Shown piece after piece: positions 11,186-24,100 of a DNA stretch of 64,000 bases. Position numbers and translations under genes: made by a program. Source of the DNA: Enoplolaimus lenunculus (taxonomy: Eukaryota; Nematoda; Enoplea; Enoplida; Thoracostomopsidae); assembly GCA_030248215.1 (NCBI GenBank), contig JASANG010001718.1, positions 1-64,000 on the forward strand, given 5' to 3'. Each line of letters starts with the position of its first letter. Positions within the stretch are counted from its first letter, which is position 1. The notes under the pieces were generated by a model. It worked only from the letters and a program-made list of their open reading frames with translations, was not told the DNA's origin and searched no databases.

Positions 11186-14094
11186 CTATTTCAACAATGC
11201 ATTGAACGACAATCCAATACAAAGCGCATACAGAGTTGCGTCGACTTGAGTTGAACCATCCGTTAAATAATCGTCCAAGCGCTGTTTCAAGCAGGAAAGT
11301 GGAATTCGTATCACAGATATATTTTCGAATGTGTCTAAAATACAACACAAAGACAATACATAGCACAATCCAATCAAAAGCGAAAACTGGTTTTCTCTTT
11401 GTATTTTTTGACCATCTCAACTAAAGGGACATGCATACTAAACCTAAGCCTAAAACTAGCCCTAAGCCTAAGCCTAAAAGCCCAAGCCTAAACATACACC
11501 TAATTTTAAGTCTAATCCTAAGATTTCCAGAATGAAAGTACACCAGTCTTCCTACCTCCCACTAGGCTGGTTTTCAACACCCGTATTTTTTTAAAATAAT
11601 TTCATTATAACTAATTAATGTAAAAAGCAGAGTATATATTTGACTATTTTAAATTTTCTATCGACATCAGTTTTATGACTGCAAATTACAGTGGCTAATA
11701 CCTAACGCCTGCATCGGACTTTGATTTTCTTTCGCTGAACCATCGATTGAAGCAATGACGAATTGTACGCTGCTGTTCGACAACCCTGGATCGAGCGGAA
11801 GAACTCCTAAATATTATTTAAACAGCGTATTTTACTAAATGTTATGTTTTAAAACCGTAAAAAATGCTCAGCATCTTAGGTTTTTTGGCATAGAAATAAG
11901 GTTAAATTTGCGTACATACAACTCGCTACTGCGGCTCTGTGCTTTAAAACTATGTTTTTTACGCTGAATAATCGAAACATTCGTTAATTTAACACATGCA
12001 ACAATACAGTGGAAGGAACATTTCTAATGTATTTCACCGTGAAATGTTTAATAAACTTTCAACTCAAACTCGGCAGATAAAGCGTCAACGATAGTTGAGC
12101 CTTTGCTAAAACTGAAAACGTAAATGGCAATTTACCGACCACAAGTAGTACACTATTCAGGATATACTGCTATTTTAGCTATCACAACGGAAAACGTTGA
12201 AAAACCGAGGTCCTTGTTAGCTATAGCGTCCATCTAGTGAGCCTAAAACTAAATTCAAGCATCAGCCTGATCTTAAACTTAAACCTGATCTTCCAAAGTC
12301 TCCAAGTCCCCCAATCCTCTAGTCTTCTAGTAGGCAAACGGCAAGCCCATATTACTAACGTGGATTCAAACATCAATAAATACCTTCATTTATAAACGCA
12401 ACCTTATATCCAGTATAACCAGTCTCTTCTTTAAGCTCACGAAGCGCAGCGACTTCTACGGATTCATTCGGATCGAGCAAACCGGCCGGGAATTCAATAC
12501 AGTACGTCATGATTGGAACACGAAACTGACGAATCAAAATGATACTTCGCGATCCTGCAAATCTCACTTGTAGAATATTTCAACACCATATCGAAATCAG
12601 GGCCGATATTTGCTAAATGTATAGCAGCTATCATCAGTTACTTAAACAAACGTTTTCAGACAGACGACTTCCTACTGATGCGTATTTGAAAGTTTGCGCA
12701 GTATTTTACGGCCCAATCAAATGTAAAAGATGTCTAAAAGTTCATAAATAACCCATCGCTGGTTAAAAAGTTACAAGACAACCACTAACTACTCAGACGT
12801 TTTATACACATTTGAGTATTCTCAACCTCGAGTTTAACATGCACAGGTTTCGTGCTAGGTAAATACAACCTTTTGTTTACCACTAATAGCTGTGATTAGT
12901 TAACATAACAAGTCTTAATTTATGCCTCACATAACTGCTTGAAAGTGTAATTCGCGGTGAAAAAAGTCCACGCCAGAGGTCAGCAAATTTCGCAAATCCA
13001 GAGACGACGCTAAATCTTACAGATCAAATGGCGTAGAATTTGTTAACAATATCGCTATTAAAATATGAAAAACGTATCCAATGTTAAATTTATTGCCGGC
13101 GCCGGAAGCAGATCTTCGTTTGCACCCTGCTATCATTTTATTTACAAAACGATCTGTAGGTGGAAATTACCAATTTACATATTAATGATTAAAAATAACC
13201 ACATACCATCTGCTTCAGTCACAATAGGAATAACATTAACGCCATCAACAACTGCACCAGATTGTTTTGTGGTGCGATACGCACATTCCCATAAGCCGTT
13301 TGCTGGTCCTTCAGACAGGAGGCTAAAATGTAAAATGTTGAGCAGAACACAAACGTTGGCTCTTGTACGCTCCCTCATTTAGGTTAAGTATCAGGCTTAG
13401 ATTTATGTTCAGGCTTATAGTTAAAGAGCTTGGCTAGTTGCGTTGATTGATATATACTTTATACACCTAAATTTTTGACAATTTTTTTCGGTTCGCGAAA
13501 GGAATCTTTGAATAAAAAATATCGATTTTAAAATTGATATTTAAACGTGGAATTATTAGTGGAGGTTATGAAAATCTCAAATACGCAAGCATATTTAAAA
13601 TCCGACATTTTTGGGCAAATTCCAGCCGGTGGGCACTTCAACAGAAAAGAGATAAAGTTTGAGAGGTTGCATATATGAATTTCGTTATTGTTATTCAAAA
13701 TTAAACGATGACAGGATATGTGTATTGAAAAATTAAATTATCTAGGTTGACTTACATCTATACTTAGCGTAAAAATAACCGAATTTCCAGTAACTTTATA
13801 CCAGAAATATACTCCGACCTTTACCGGAAACGAATAGCCAGTTACATCCGAATTTTGTACAAACACTGCGGTATGAACAAAAATCAAATAAACTGTATAA
13901 ATTGTGCGTAAATTAACCTACTTATCCGACTTTGGATCTGAACAGCTTTCGTTTTTGTAGTTAAAAATCACACGATCAACACCCATCCATTTTCCTCTAA
14001 ATACAGTTTCTCGAGATTTAACGTGTATTGGAACATCTTTTTTGTTAGGTCCAGTTACAGAATCATTTACCATAGCATCTGTCGGACTAGTCAT
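11186..14094 (-). CDS. NUDT5: ADP-sugar pyrophosphatase, NUDT5-like Nudix hydrolase
   Basis: Exons on the minus strand in gene order: 14094-13922, 13322-13207, 12554-12384, 11806-11702 and 11334-11186. They join in phase to a 237-aa frame; human NUDT5 is 219 aa. Residues 121-143 form a full Nudix box: G121, E127, R135-E136, E139-E140 and G142 all sit at the canonical GX5EX7REUXEEXG spacing. The upstream YCIEFPAGL and the downstream LDPGLSNSS are signatures of the ADP-ribose/ADP-sugar pyrophosphatase branch, as is GKWMGVDRV near the N-terminus. Such enzymes are cytosolic or nuclear and hydrolyse ADP-ribose to AMP and ribose 5-phosphate using Mg2+. The start is the first ATG after an in-frame acceptor-like TTTATAG. 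The frame extending further upstream runs into a transposon end at 14146, so a non-coding or short 5' exon may exist. Function is inferred from family membership. Confidence 0.9.
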
Positions 14095-14145
14095 GCTCGA
14101 CAGCACGTGAACTCTATCAGCTTCTATAAAGTCAAACAAGTATAG

Positions 14146-14524
14146 CAGGGTGTAAACGAATAGTAACAATAAGAGACGGATAGTGATCAAAATAAACGGA
14201 AACGGAAAACGGATATTGGAGAATAAATGTTTCAAAAACGTTATATTTCCCTATCAACACAATTGAGGCGTGCAAAAATTCTCCTGGTATACTAAAATTT
14301 TAAACAAAAAATCGCGGGTGCATCGAAATTTTTAAGATTTAGGATGATTTCGTAATTTTTATTTCATTTCGAACATTGCAGCATATCTTCAATCAAAAAT
14401 TGCGCAGACATACACGTGATTTTTATAACTAATTTTCAGCGCACAAATAACACAATTTTTGTTATTCCTATAAACGAAACGGATACCGACTTTTCACCGT
14501 AAACGGATATCCGGTTACACCCTG
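14146..14524. mobile_element. hAT-like MITE just upstream of the NUDT5-like start
   Basis: Left end CAGGGTGTAAACGAATAG and right end GATATCCGGTTACACCCTG form an inverted repeat around a 379-bp AT-rich body. It begins 52 bp upstream of the NUDT5-like start codon. Flanking 8-mers do not match clearly. Relatives lie at 6360-6560 and 51150-51460. Confidence 0.6.
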
Positions 14525-15034
14525 ACACATGGAGATTCCAAGGTTCACCCTGAAGTAAAATTACAATTTGAAAGTTTACTAGTCAATTTAACACTTCCAC
14601 ACCGATCACAACAAAAATTCAAATAATACAGATATGATAATTAAAACTGGAAATTCTTTGAAATTCTTCTCCAAAATCAAACCGTCAATTAAGTTCAACA
14701 TTAACATCAGACACACAAAATCACTAACACCGACAAAACCGGTTTTACAGCAGTGATCCAAATCAAACTTTTGTACTAGGGGATTTTGAAAAAATTTGAT
14801 TGCCTTCTTGCCCCTAGCGCTCATGATGGTTGTTTTACTACTGCGATATTGCATGGGACCGCCGCCACCCACACACTGTAATTCCCCATAACTCTCTCAT
14901 CCCTGAAATATATCTCAGGTAACCCGGTTTCAATGACTAAAAGTGAATGGGTGAACCCTTAACGTGGTCGGCAATCGGCATGTCAGTGCCCCTAAAGACA
15001 AGTGTTATTTACTTACAATGATTAATACCATAAG

Positions 15035-15484
15035 TACTGTAGTGACCCGACTAAGAGGGGGACTGATATATATGTAGCCTCTCCAGAGGGTACCCCCCTT
15101 GTTATTTGGTTACGGAGTTATTTATTTTCAACCAGTCCTCCGTCACCCTTCTTTACTGATGTATATCCGGTATTGCAACTATCCGTTAAACTAAACGTTT
15201 TTGCCTTGCATCAAAAGCTTGAGCGATAATGCAAGGTTATACTTTGGAATGTTATACTTTAAAAACTTAAGTACGCTTCAAAGTTTCGAACTCAATTTTA
15301 TTTGATCCTCTAGTCATTTATGCGCTACAATTAGGAATAATTGACATTTATGCACTCTAATTAGGATTTAGGGACTCTATCCGCTGACGGACTCTTATTA
15401 TGGATACGGCCTCCTATTGATTGGGACTCAAAATGGGAACCCCTCTTATTTACCCCACAGCCTCTTATTCGGGTCACTACAGTA
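15035..15484. mobile_element. TA-flanked MITE, CTGTAGTGACCCG ends
   Basis: The element is 15037-15482 (446 bp), starting CTGTAGTGACCCGACTAAGA and ending TCTTATTCGGGTCACTACAG. A TA dinucleotide sits on both sides, as in Tc1/mariner-type insertions. No coding frame. Other copies lie at 32911-33821 (nested pair), 35507-35993 and 41441-41881, with a truncated one at about 26850-27165. It abuts a fragment of the CAGGGTGCAA family (15485-15690). Confidence 0.85.
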
Positions 15485-15689
15485 TGTTGTTAAGTTTTTT
15501 GGTTTTACGCTAATTTTCTGCGAACTTTTGGAAATTCTATCCGGAAAATTGTGACAAAAGTAAAACAAAACGCGCTAATCAGATAAATTTTGCAAAATTG
15601 TGCAAAATTTTACGACCGAAATTGCCGGAACCTTCGGCAAAAATTCGACCGGAGCCGGAGGCCGATTTTCTGATGGGAAACATTACGCT

Positions 15690-18107
15690 AGCGTGTTTTC
15701 AGCGAAAAACTACGGTGCATAACCCGCTAAATCCGGTAAAAAAATATGAAAAGACGGTATACCAAGAATATTTGGCGTACTCGATTGAAACTGGTTTCTG
15801 TGCAAACTGTACACTAAAGTATCGATTTTTAATAAACTTTTAAAGATCAGAAATGAGCCTGTGAATTTCAGTCGAAAAACAGCAGAATCCTAATGTTACG
15901 AGACACTCAAATATGACAAACTATCGTCCTCAAAACCGAAAATACCCTTCACAGCATAAAGGCAACGAAGAACGATTGCACTGGAACTAGACGCTCTCTC
16001 GTGCGTCGGTTCTGATTTACGACACGCAATCAGTACAGCTATAGTATTTCGCGGCGATCAAAGACAATGCTCAAATAGATAATACAACAATGACATTTAT
16101 TAAAGAGAAAAAGTACATATTTGAACTTCAGTTCTGCGCGTGTGAAATTGTGAATAGCCGTTGAAAAATGATGTTTGCGCTCTTCACTATCACAAGATAT
16201 TAAATCAAAACCTCGTGTGATGTTTTACACTTTTTACGTATTTTAGAGGTTAAAAATATCTATTTTGAGTTTAATATACGGTATTGCCGAATCCACGCTT
16301 TGACAGATTCGGAACTCAATGCGATTTTGAGTAAATACGATTCTGAACATTGATTCGAAACATTCCTTCATACAGAAAAGTATACATTGTATAAAATTAA
16401 AAAGCAAACCTAATAATCTTACGCATGATGAAATATATTACTTAAAATTAAACTAACAATGTTCATTAACATAAGATTTGCAACGAAATAACCCGTATGG
16501 GCTACTATTCTAGAAATTAGACGCAACACTAATACATATTTTTACACATATCACCAAGCAAACAAAAGGAAAGCGTACAAAACTTGTATGAAGAAAATAC
16601 AAATACCCAATTACAGCAACATGTACAAGTAATTTACATTATTTATGAAATTGACAAAACCCTCAAACCGCTGTACAACAAATACATTCTGATGAAATAT
16701 TTTGTTACACGACCTACGCAGGCTTGCATACAATTTCCTCTATCAACGCAATAAATTTTTTTATCACAGCCCGCTCCTGAATTTACGCCTCACAATCTAT
16801 TTTTTCGTATTTGCTAGTGAAAGTGTTGCGCTAATGGCAGTCAGGATATGGGCGAAGTTCTGGTTTAGTAGCGTGTAAATTTCTTGCGACTCTAAATTTT
16901 TTAAAATTTAAAACATTGTCTCAGTCACCCTTTTAGAAAACAGCATCACAAAATGAAGCGAAATAAGTTAATTGTTTGCCGTTTTTATAATTTGAGTTGT
17001 ATGCAATCCTTGAAGATTAAAGTTGGCTTGTGTACTCGTACAGCACATTTGTGCAGCTAATCAGTTGCTCCTCTCTCAAAGCTGTTCACTGTTCGTTGAA
17101 GCTAATTTTAAGAACTTTACTACAGATAGCCACAACAAATGTGAGTTTTGTGACCTGGAAAGACAATTTTTATTTAAAATTGCACATAACGTCATTTCTA
17201 GACTCGTAACAATACGTGCAGTAAATTGAAATATTTTAAGTCTTTTACTTTTAAACGAATTTGTTCTGTTGATCTAGAGATTCGTTTAGATAATTGTAGT
17301 ACTTTAGTTCAAAGTTGTTCTACTTTAACACTCTTATTTCGCGGTGATTTGTATTTCTGCACTAGAAATTTAGCGTTTCAAATTGAACAAATCCCGACAG
17401 AAAATCTTGTTTCGCTAAATGGTTGCTTCATACTACTGTATACTTACGCGTGTTTCACTGTAAATTTGAATTGTCTAAATGAAAGCAATTGCAGGTGACA
17501 AATTACAAAAACAATTATTGTTATTTAGGATCTGCTATAAGCACAGCTGTTCCAAACAGTACACGCCATCCAAATGCATCTAGCTACTGCATCTCATCGA
17601 ATCTGCGCAATAGAGCATTAGCGCCAACGACTATCAACACTTTTTCACCATCGATATATATACTGAGACCGTTAAAAACTTAAACCGCCAAAACATATCT
17701 AACAGAACGGACCTATTTTCAGTTGAATGTAGCACCTATCATTATTAGCAATAGGTTTTCAAACAAAACATGGCATAAGCTATTCGTAGTAATGTTTTGC
17801 AACTGCTAAAAATTATGCTCAATTCTAACGTCATCGTCCACCGGTTATTAAGTTCCAAGGTCTATCACACATTGATGATAAGTTCTACTCACATTTCGGA
17901 ATACGGCAAAAGATTACACGCATAAAAATCATACCAATAAGCATACAAATAGGACAGATAGCAAGCAGTAAAAAATGACACATAAACATTGCCAGAAATC
18001 ACACTGATAATGGGTTGCTGTTATTGTAGACAGCTCATAAACATCGGGTTTACATATAGAACAATTTGGAATTCCGGACATTTCCTACCAAATGGGATCC
18101 GTGGTCT
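15690..18107. other. intergenic region between NUDT5-like and SERINC genes
   Basis: Mostly unique AT-rich DNA. Two short minus-strand stretches look exon-like and are discussed as a finding: a hydrophobic frame at 17875-17981 ending at a GTGAGT donor, and a frame near 17570-17665 reading IYIDGEKVLIVVGANALLRR that ends in a stop. They cannot be joined in phase, so no gene is called. Confidence 0.3.
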
Positions 18108-21100
18108 TCAATTGAAATCTCGATCCGGGAACACAACTGGTGCAACGAGCGTCCACAAATATATCACAAGACAAAGCCATGCGCTTACTATTTTCACCCA
18201 CATTGATGCAGCGTTGTTGTTGAATGTTGTAGTCGACGATCCAGATGGCCTAAAATGTACTCAACTAAACCTGACACAATGTTTTAAAAATCCTTATAAT
18301 ACTGGAAAACAAATTTTGTTCATTTGCTAAAAAAGCATTCAAGTTTCACATAAAGTAGAAATTTCCACTACCCATAAATTCAAATTTTCTATATTTTCAG
18401 ACAAAAGAAAAAGAAACTCATTTCAAAACCATGACTGCACAGGAAAATAACATTTAAATATATACACAATATTATTGTATGGAAACTTACGACAGCCAAT
18501 TGGTTAGTGTCATCATGACGTATAACGCAGCGAGCATCATCATGAAATGGAAAAACGAATACGAATATACAACTTCTTCAGTCTCATTGTCCACGGTACG
18601 CGTGTCACGTGTTGCAACTTCTGGATCACTGTCTGAAACAGCAAACAGTAATAATTATACAAAAGTAATATCAATTGAAAATGCAAGAACAACATAGGAA
18701 AAGAAGCTTGAGGAAATACACTGACACAAAAGCCCCATCACAAGATTCTCAATCGCACATCTTAAGAAGTTGGAGGTGTATTAAATAAATAATGTGAAGA
18801 AATTTAATGCACTTGACATGTTTTGAAAGTTATATACGACAAACTAAAACATTTCCCTCGATGTATTTAATAGCCTGTAATTCTTGTGACACAATAATTA
18901 TTTATAAGACAAATTAAAGTTTCCGCTTCGATCAATCTTCTAAAGGGAATGTGGTTTCTCTACAACTTAACGTCACATTTTCAAAAGTTCAGCTTATAGA
19001 AGAAAGCGGTTAACGCTTAACGAAATCGTGCCGTCAAACTTCAAACATAAAGTGCATAGCAAAGACATAAAGGCCATAACACTTCATATATAACAGAATA
19101 TCATTAAACCTCATTCACACATGGATGTGTTTGCAGCAATGCAGCAAAAAGTCGCAGCTGCAATTTGAAAGTGTAAATTACTGCATCTAAAACTTAGAAG
19201 AGAAGTTACGTACGATACCAGTTAGGCCAAGCCTCAAAAGTTAATGTTTGTTATGTTTTTCAAGTACACAGACATGCGTACAGCCCTATCCATTCATGTA
19301 AGCATTTGCAGCAAGAACTAGCAGCTGCATTTTGCGCATGCAAAAGTTTGGAGTCTGGCTGTAAAAATGTGCAGGTGTAAATGTGACATTAAACAAACTA
19401 CAACTATATTCGAAAGCCATTTTAAATTGTAAATAATCACATTTACATACGTACGGATGAACCCACATGTCCAATAAGTTAATATTGGAGTTTCAAAATA
19501 AAGCCAAGTAATTTATAATACAAAGGCAGATGTTTGTATTACAGTGACAACCAAAATAATTTAAGTGCAGTCGCAACTGCAATATAAACGGGACGCTAAT
19601 TGCAACGTCGCACCTTGAACGCAACTGCACAGAAATGTAATTTTACTCCCGATCAAGGCTCGCTACGATTGCAAAAAACCGACAATAACAGCAAAGGTAA
19701 TCCACAGTAAACTCAATCGCAATTACTAAGTACGACATGCATACCTATACTTATTTCTGTACATAATTACTGCTAGTATTACTATTAAATATTCTTCTTG
19801 TGCAAGCAACGAAAACAAAACTAAAGCCACACAAGACGGAACCGAAAAAGCCCCTGCGATCTAGCCAATACAGTCATTCCTGTAAGCATTCTTACTACTT
19901 GCGTCCGAGTCACCAACTGTTCCCATGCTTTTATACGCTGAAAACAACTTATTCTCTTATACATTACTAAAAATTAGCCGCTACACTAAGCATTGAGAAT
20001 CGAAAATAGAAACGAGTTGCTTCACAAACCAGGATTTGAAACTACGACAAACAGACGACCCGCACAACATACCAGCTATCATTCTTTCGCAGTATATCCA
20101 AAAAATAAAATTAAGCCCACATCATAAGTGCTTTGACATTCGCTATCGGACCCTGGTATTAATCTTCTCACAGATGTTTATCAGGGTACAACAGAATGTG
20201 CGGATTCGGCAAAACATCTATATCCGGCTCCGATAATACTACATTGCCGGATACATATTGCAGTAAAGTAACGCAAATGATTCTATAAAAATAGCGTTTT
20301 CTTATAAACAAAGTCCTTGGAACTGTAAATAAGCTGAATGGCACCGAATCTACGATTTGACCGAATTCAATGCTAATTTTTGCCGAATCCGAATCCAAAT
20401 CTTGCACGTTGCAAATTTCAGTTATATCTATAATTTGTTTCAGAATATCAACGCATTGCCAGCCGCATAACTTTTAAACGTTAATAATTTCGGGCCCGAC
20501 CTCAGATTTGAGATTTATGACTTGAAACAAATTTTTATATTAATATAACAAGATATTTAAAATTTTGATTGTTTAAAACTGAAAAAACATATTGACGAAC
20601 ACTGTTGGATTCGACTTTTGAATTCGGCATTTTCACAACCGAATCCGAACCACAAGCTATTGCCGAATCCGAATTCAAAACTTTGTTGCCATCCTGTATA
20701 TAAGACACAAATATTCCAATTCATGTGTACATATGTACGCTGCACTGACCTACAATTCGTTTACGAAGTTAAACCTGGAGTAAATTTTGCTTTGACGAAA
20801 GGAAGTGATGACAGGTCAACCGGTGAGAGGGGTCGAAGGGAGAGGAAAAAACCTGGATGCGGATGACCCAGATTCTCCACTAGATAAACCACAGAAACAC
20901 TGGCAATATATTATTATATTTTTGTTTTCCGATAATTACGTAAAGCTCAAGTATCAGCATCGGTATCGTATCGGTTCGGTATCAGTATATTGGCATTTTA
21001 AATCATCGGTTCAACACTAGTGACTATTTAGACAATCAGACTTGATTTCAAAGCGAGAAATTTATGCACTAAATGCCACTAAAAGCAACTAGTTTATACT

Positions 21101-24100
21101 TAAAACATTTCCAATTGATTACCGTTATATATCACAACACTCATACGCGTTGTAACAGTTTCCATGAAGATAAAAGACAGGCCTCAGAACCTAGAATTTT
21201 GCGAACCCGAACTTCAAAAGACAGCTCAAAACAAGTGGTTCAAATCCGAAACTCTGCCGTCACATTATAAGAAATGAAACACAAAGCGCATGCAAATTAG
21301 TATACAAACACGATAACGTAGTTTAGTCTTTAGAACGTTCGCGAAAATACGATTTAACTCAAAAATCTTACAAATATGTTTCTTAAAAACAATGTAAAAG
21401 GTACTTTACAAAAAAATGAAGTATAAACACACCACCATAACATTGGTTGATATAATGTTCGATTATGGTACCTCTTCAACTATTTTCGATATGTCATTTA
21501 TCATATATTTACACTGTATATAACGTATATAAATTACAGAAAGATGGTAGCAAATCAGCACAGAAGCGTTGTTTACCTGCGCCGGCATCAACATTTGTCG
21601 CTTTATCGGCCCCAGATCCACCGGTAATTTTTCCAACGGATGTATTCGACGATGACCGAATGCTGAAATATGAAATTGCGGAAAATTCATTAGCGTTTAC
21701 GGAAGTTTCAGTGTGTCTGACAAGAAGTAACGTTAGTCATTGCGCAAATGTTGAACATTACAAAGTGAGGTTCCATATACGAGCATACAACAGAATAGGA
21801 TAAAAACTCAAACGCTACATCGTGAACAGTCTTGTTAAGTTAAACTGTATAACTCAATTCAATAATCACAATATAGGTAACGTTTTTTGGCTTAAAAATA
21901 GAACAAGCCATGACAGTTAGCAACAACACCGTCCAACAGTCGGAAAACAATTTGTTACAAAGTATTCTTTACCTACCTTGCATACATCAAGCATGCAAAC
22001 CATAGAAACAAAGATACGATATTGGCCGGTATCGGAAAACCGGTTCCTTTCTGTTCATCTCCTGGTAGGGCAGTTGTACCGTCCGATTGACCAGGATGAA
22101 ACACTTTGTCGACAATCGATGGCGCGCAGCCTACAACAGACACATAAAAAATAATTAACGGTATAATGACGCAAGCGTGTAAAATTCCAAAAAATAAATT
22201 TAACAGTTTAGAATTACAAAGTTGATAACCTCATGCAGGTTCATAAACTCACGGGAATCTGGGTTATTTGTCATTGCTGACCACGTCAAGTACATCACGT
22301 ACGCTGAAACTGCAGCCGCTTGTAGCAAACCAGACCGCGGCATTGCTTCTTGAACCCGCGGTAAAATCGAAATCACCGATACGATAACACACAAGATCAA
22401 ATTAAAACTGATGAAAAATTGGTGTAATGCGCAAGTCGATGACTAAAACAAAACTATTTACTCCTTTATATACTCTCAAAACTTGAGTATTCCTATGTTA
22501 TCATCAATGGCATTTGGTGGTTGGATAAATTAGGAAAACTTGGCGACTGCCTCTTTGCCAGTCGGAAATCAAAAACCTAGAAAAATGGTGTGATGGAATG
22601 AACTTTTAATGAAAGGAAACCTTCAACCGTACACATAGCAGTACGTACAGCACTAACATTACGCAAGCTGTTAGAGTAAACAATTTCAATAGTACATATG
22701 CCTGGAGCCCTTACCGGTGCATACCACACGTAACCAATCACAATTAGTGCAATCGTAATCCCATACAGTACAAATGTTGAAAACAACAAAGCTAAAAATA
22801 ACAACAAATCCAGTTAAAATATTAATGTTATGGCTACACACAGTGATATAGTTGCTTTCCTAACTTCAGTTTCACAAATGACTAATTCAAAAAACAGTAA
22901 GCACGCGTTGCGTGAAAAGTTGCAATATAAAAGAAATTGTGCGTTTTACTTTGCGAAACTGTTAAGTTCAATCTGGTGTTCTTTTGTTCCAAAAGATGTC
23001 GCTTGTGCAGCAATTTACACTTACCCGCATACCACAATTTGTTTTCTGTCTCTTCGTAATTCGCTACCCATGCTTCAGCCCAGCCATGCACGAAATCAAT
23101 AATAAGCACCAATTGGATCAGAATAAAAATGAAAGATCCAATCATTCCAAAATACATCCAAACTACAATAAGAAAACCGACAATTAAACTGCTGTATATT
23201 CCTGCGATTATGTGTATATACACGCAAAACGAGAAGCGTAACTAAGATACAAAGATATTCACGAACATTCCTTTGAAAATTTAAACAACGTAAATACGAA
23301 TAGGTATTCCATACTTGAGAGATATGTTAAAACTATTAATTTAGTAAACCATACCATTTCCGAAGCCAGGAGGAAAATAAAATGCTCCAACGGCAATTCC
23401 GATAAGTATTGCGTATTTGAAGAACCAAAATCTGAAAATCGTAAAAATTGTGTACGCAACCATTTTTAAACCAAAACAAGGTAAAAATAGTCAACACTGA
23501 TTAAAACTGAATAAATACGATAAAGCGTTTCCCACCCCCTATTTTCAATGCAGTTATGCACCCGGTTAACAATAAGAAACTTTGCTTGGGTACAAAAATG
23601 TCACACGGTAGGGTTAATTCATACAGACATATATATGTATGTGTCTTTGTTGCTTGAGCATTAAGGTAAGGTTTATAGCTGTGCTATACTTTTGTTGACG
23701 TGCGGCGCCGTTCGGCGCCCGTACAGCGAAGTCCGTTACCGTGCGTAAACCGTGCGGCGCCGTCCGTCAACCGTACAGCGCCGCTCATCACCGTGCGTCA
23801 CTCATACGGCGCCGTCCATCGGACGGTGCCGTACGGGTAATGTACGATGACGGACGGGTGGCGAGCGGTGACGGATGGCGCCGTACGGCTGAGTCGGTGA
23901 CAGAGAGCGCCGGCCGTCAGTATAGCGCAACCCTAACAGTTTTGTGGCAAAAATGAGAGAACTGCGTACTGCACTGAGTGAATCACCCAATAATTATCTG
24001 ACAAGTGACAGTGGCGTACTGTAACCTCTATTAAATATCATAGTCTTGTATTTGACACGAAGCGAGATAGGAAATTTTATCCAAAGTTTTTAGCCCACCC

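Noticed and set aside
13918-14235. N-terminal hydrophobic extension of the NUDT5-like protein (frame continues to 14235)
   Set aside because: The extension past 14146 reads through a transposon terminal repeat, and NUDT5 enzymes have no membrane anchor. The ATG at 14094 fits the family.
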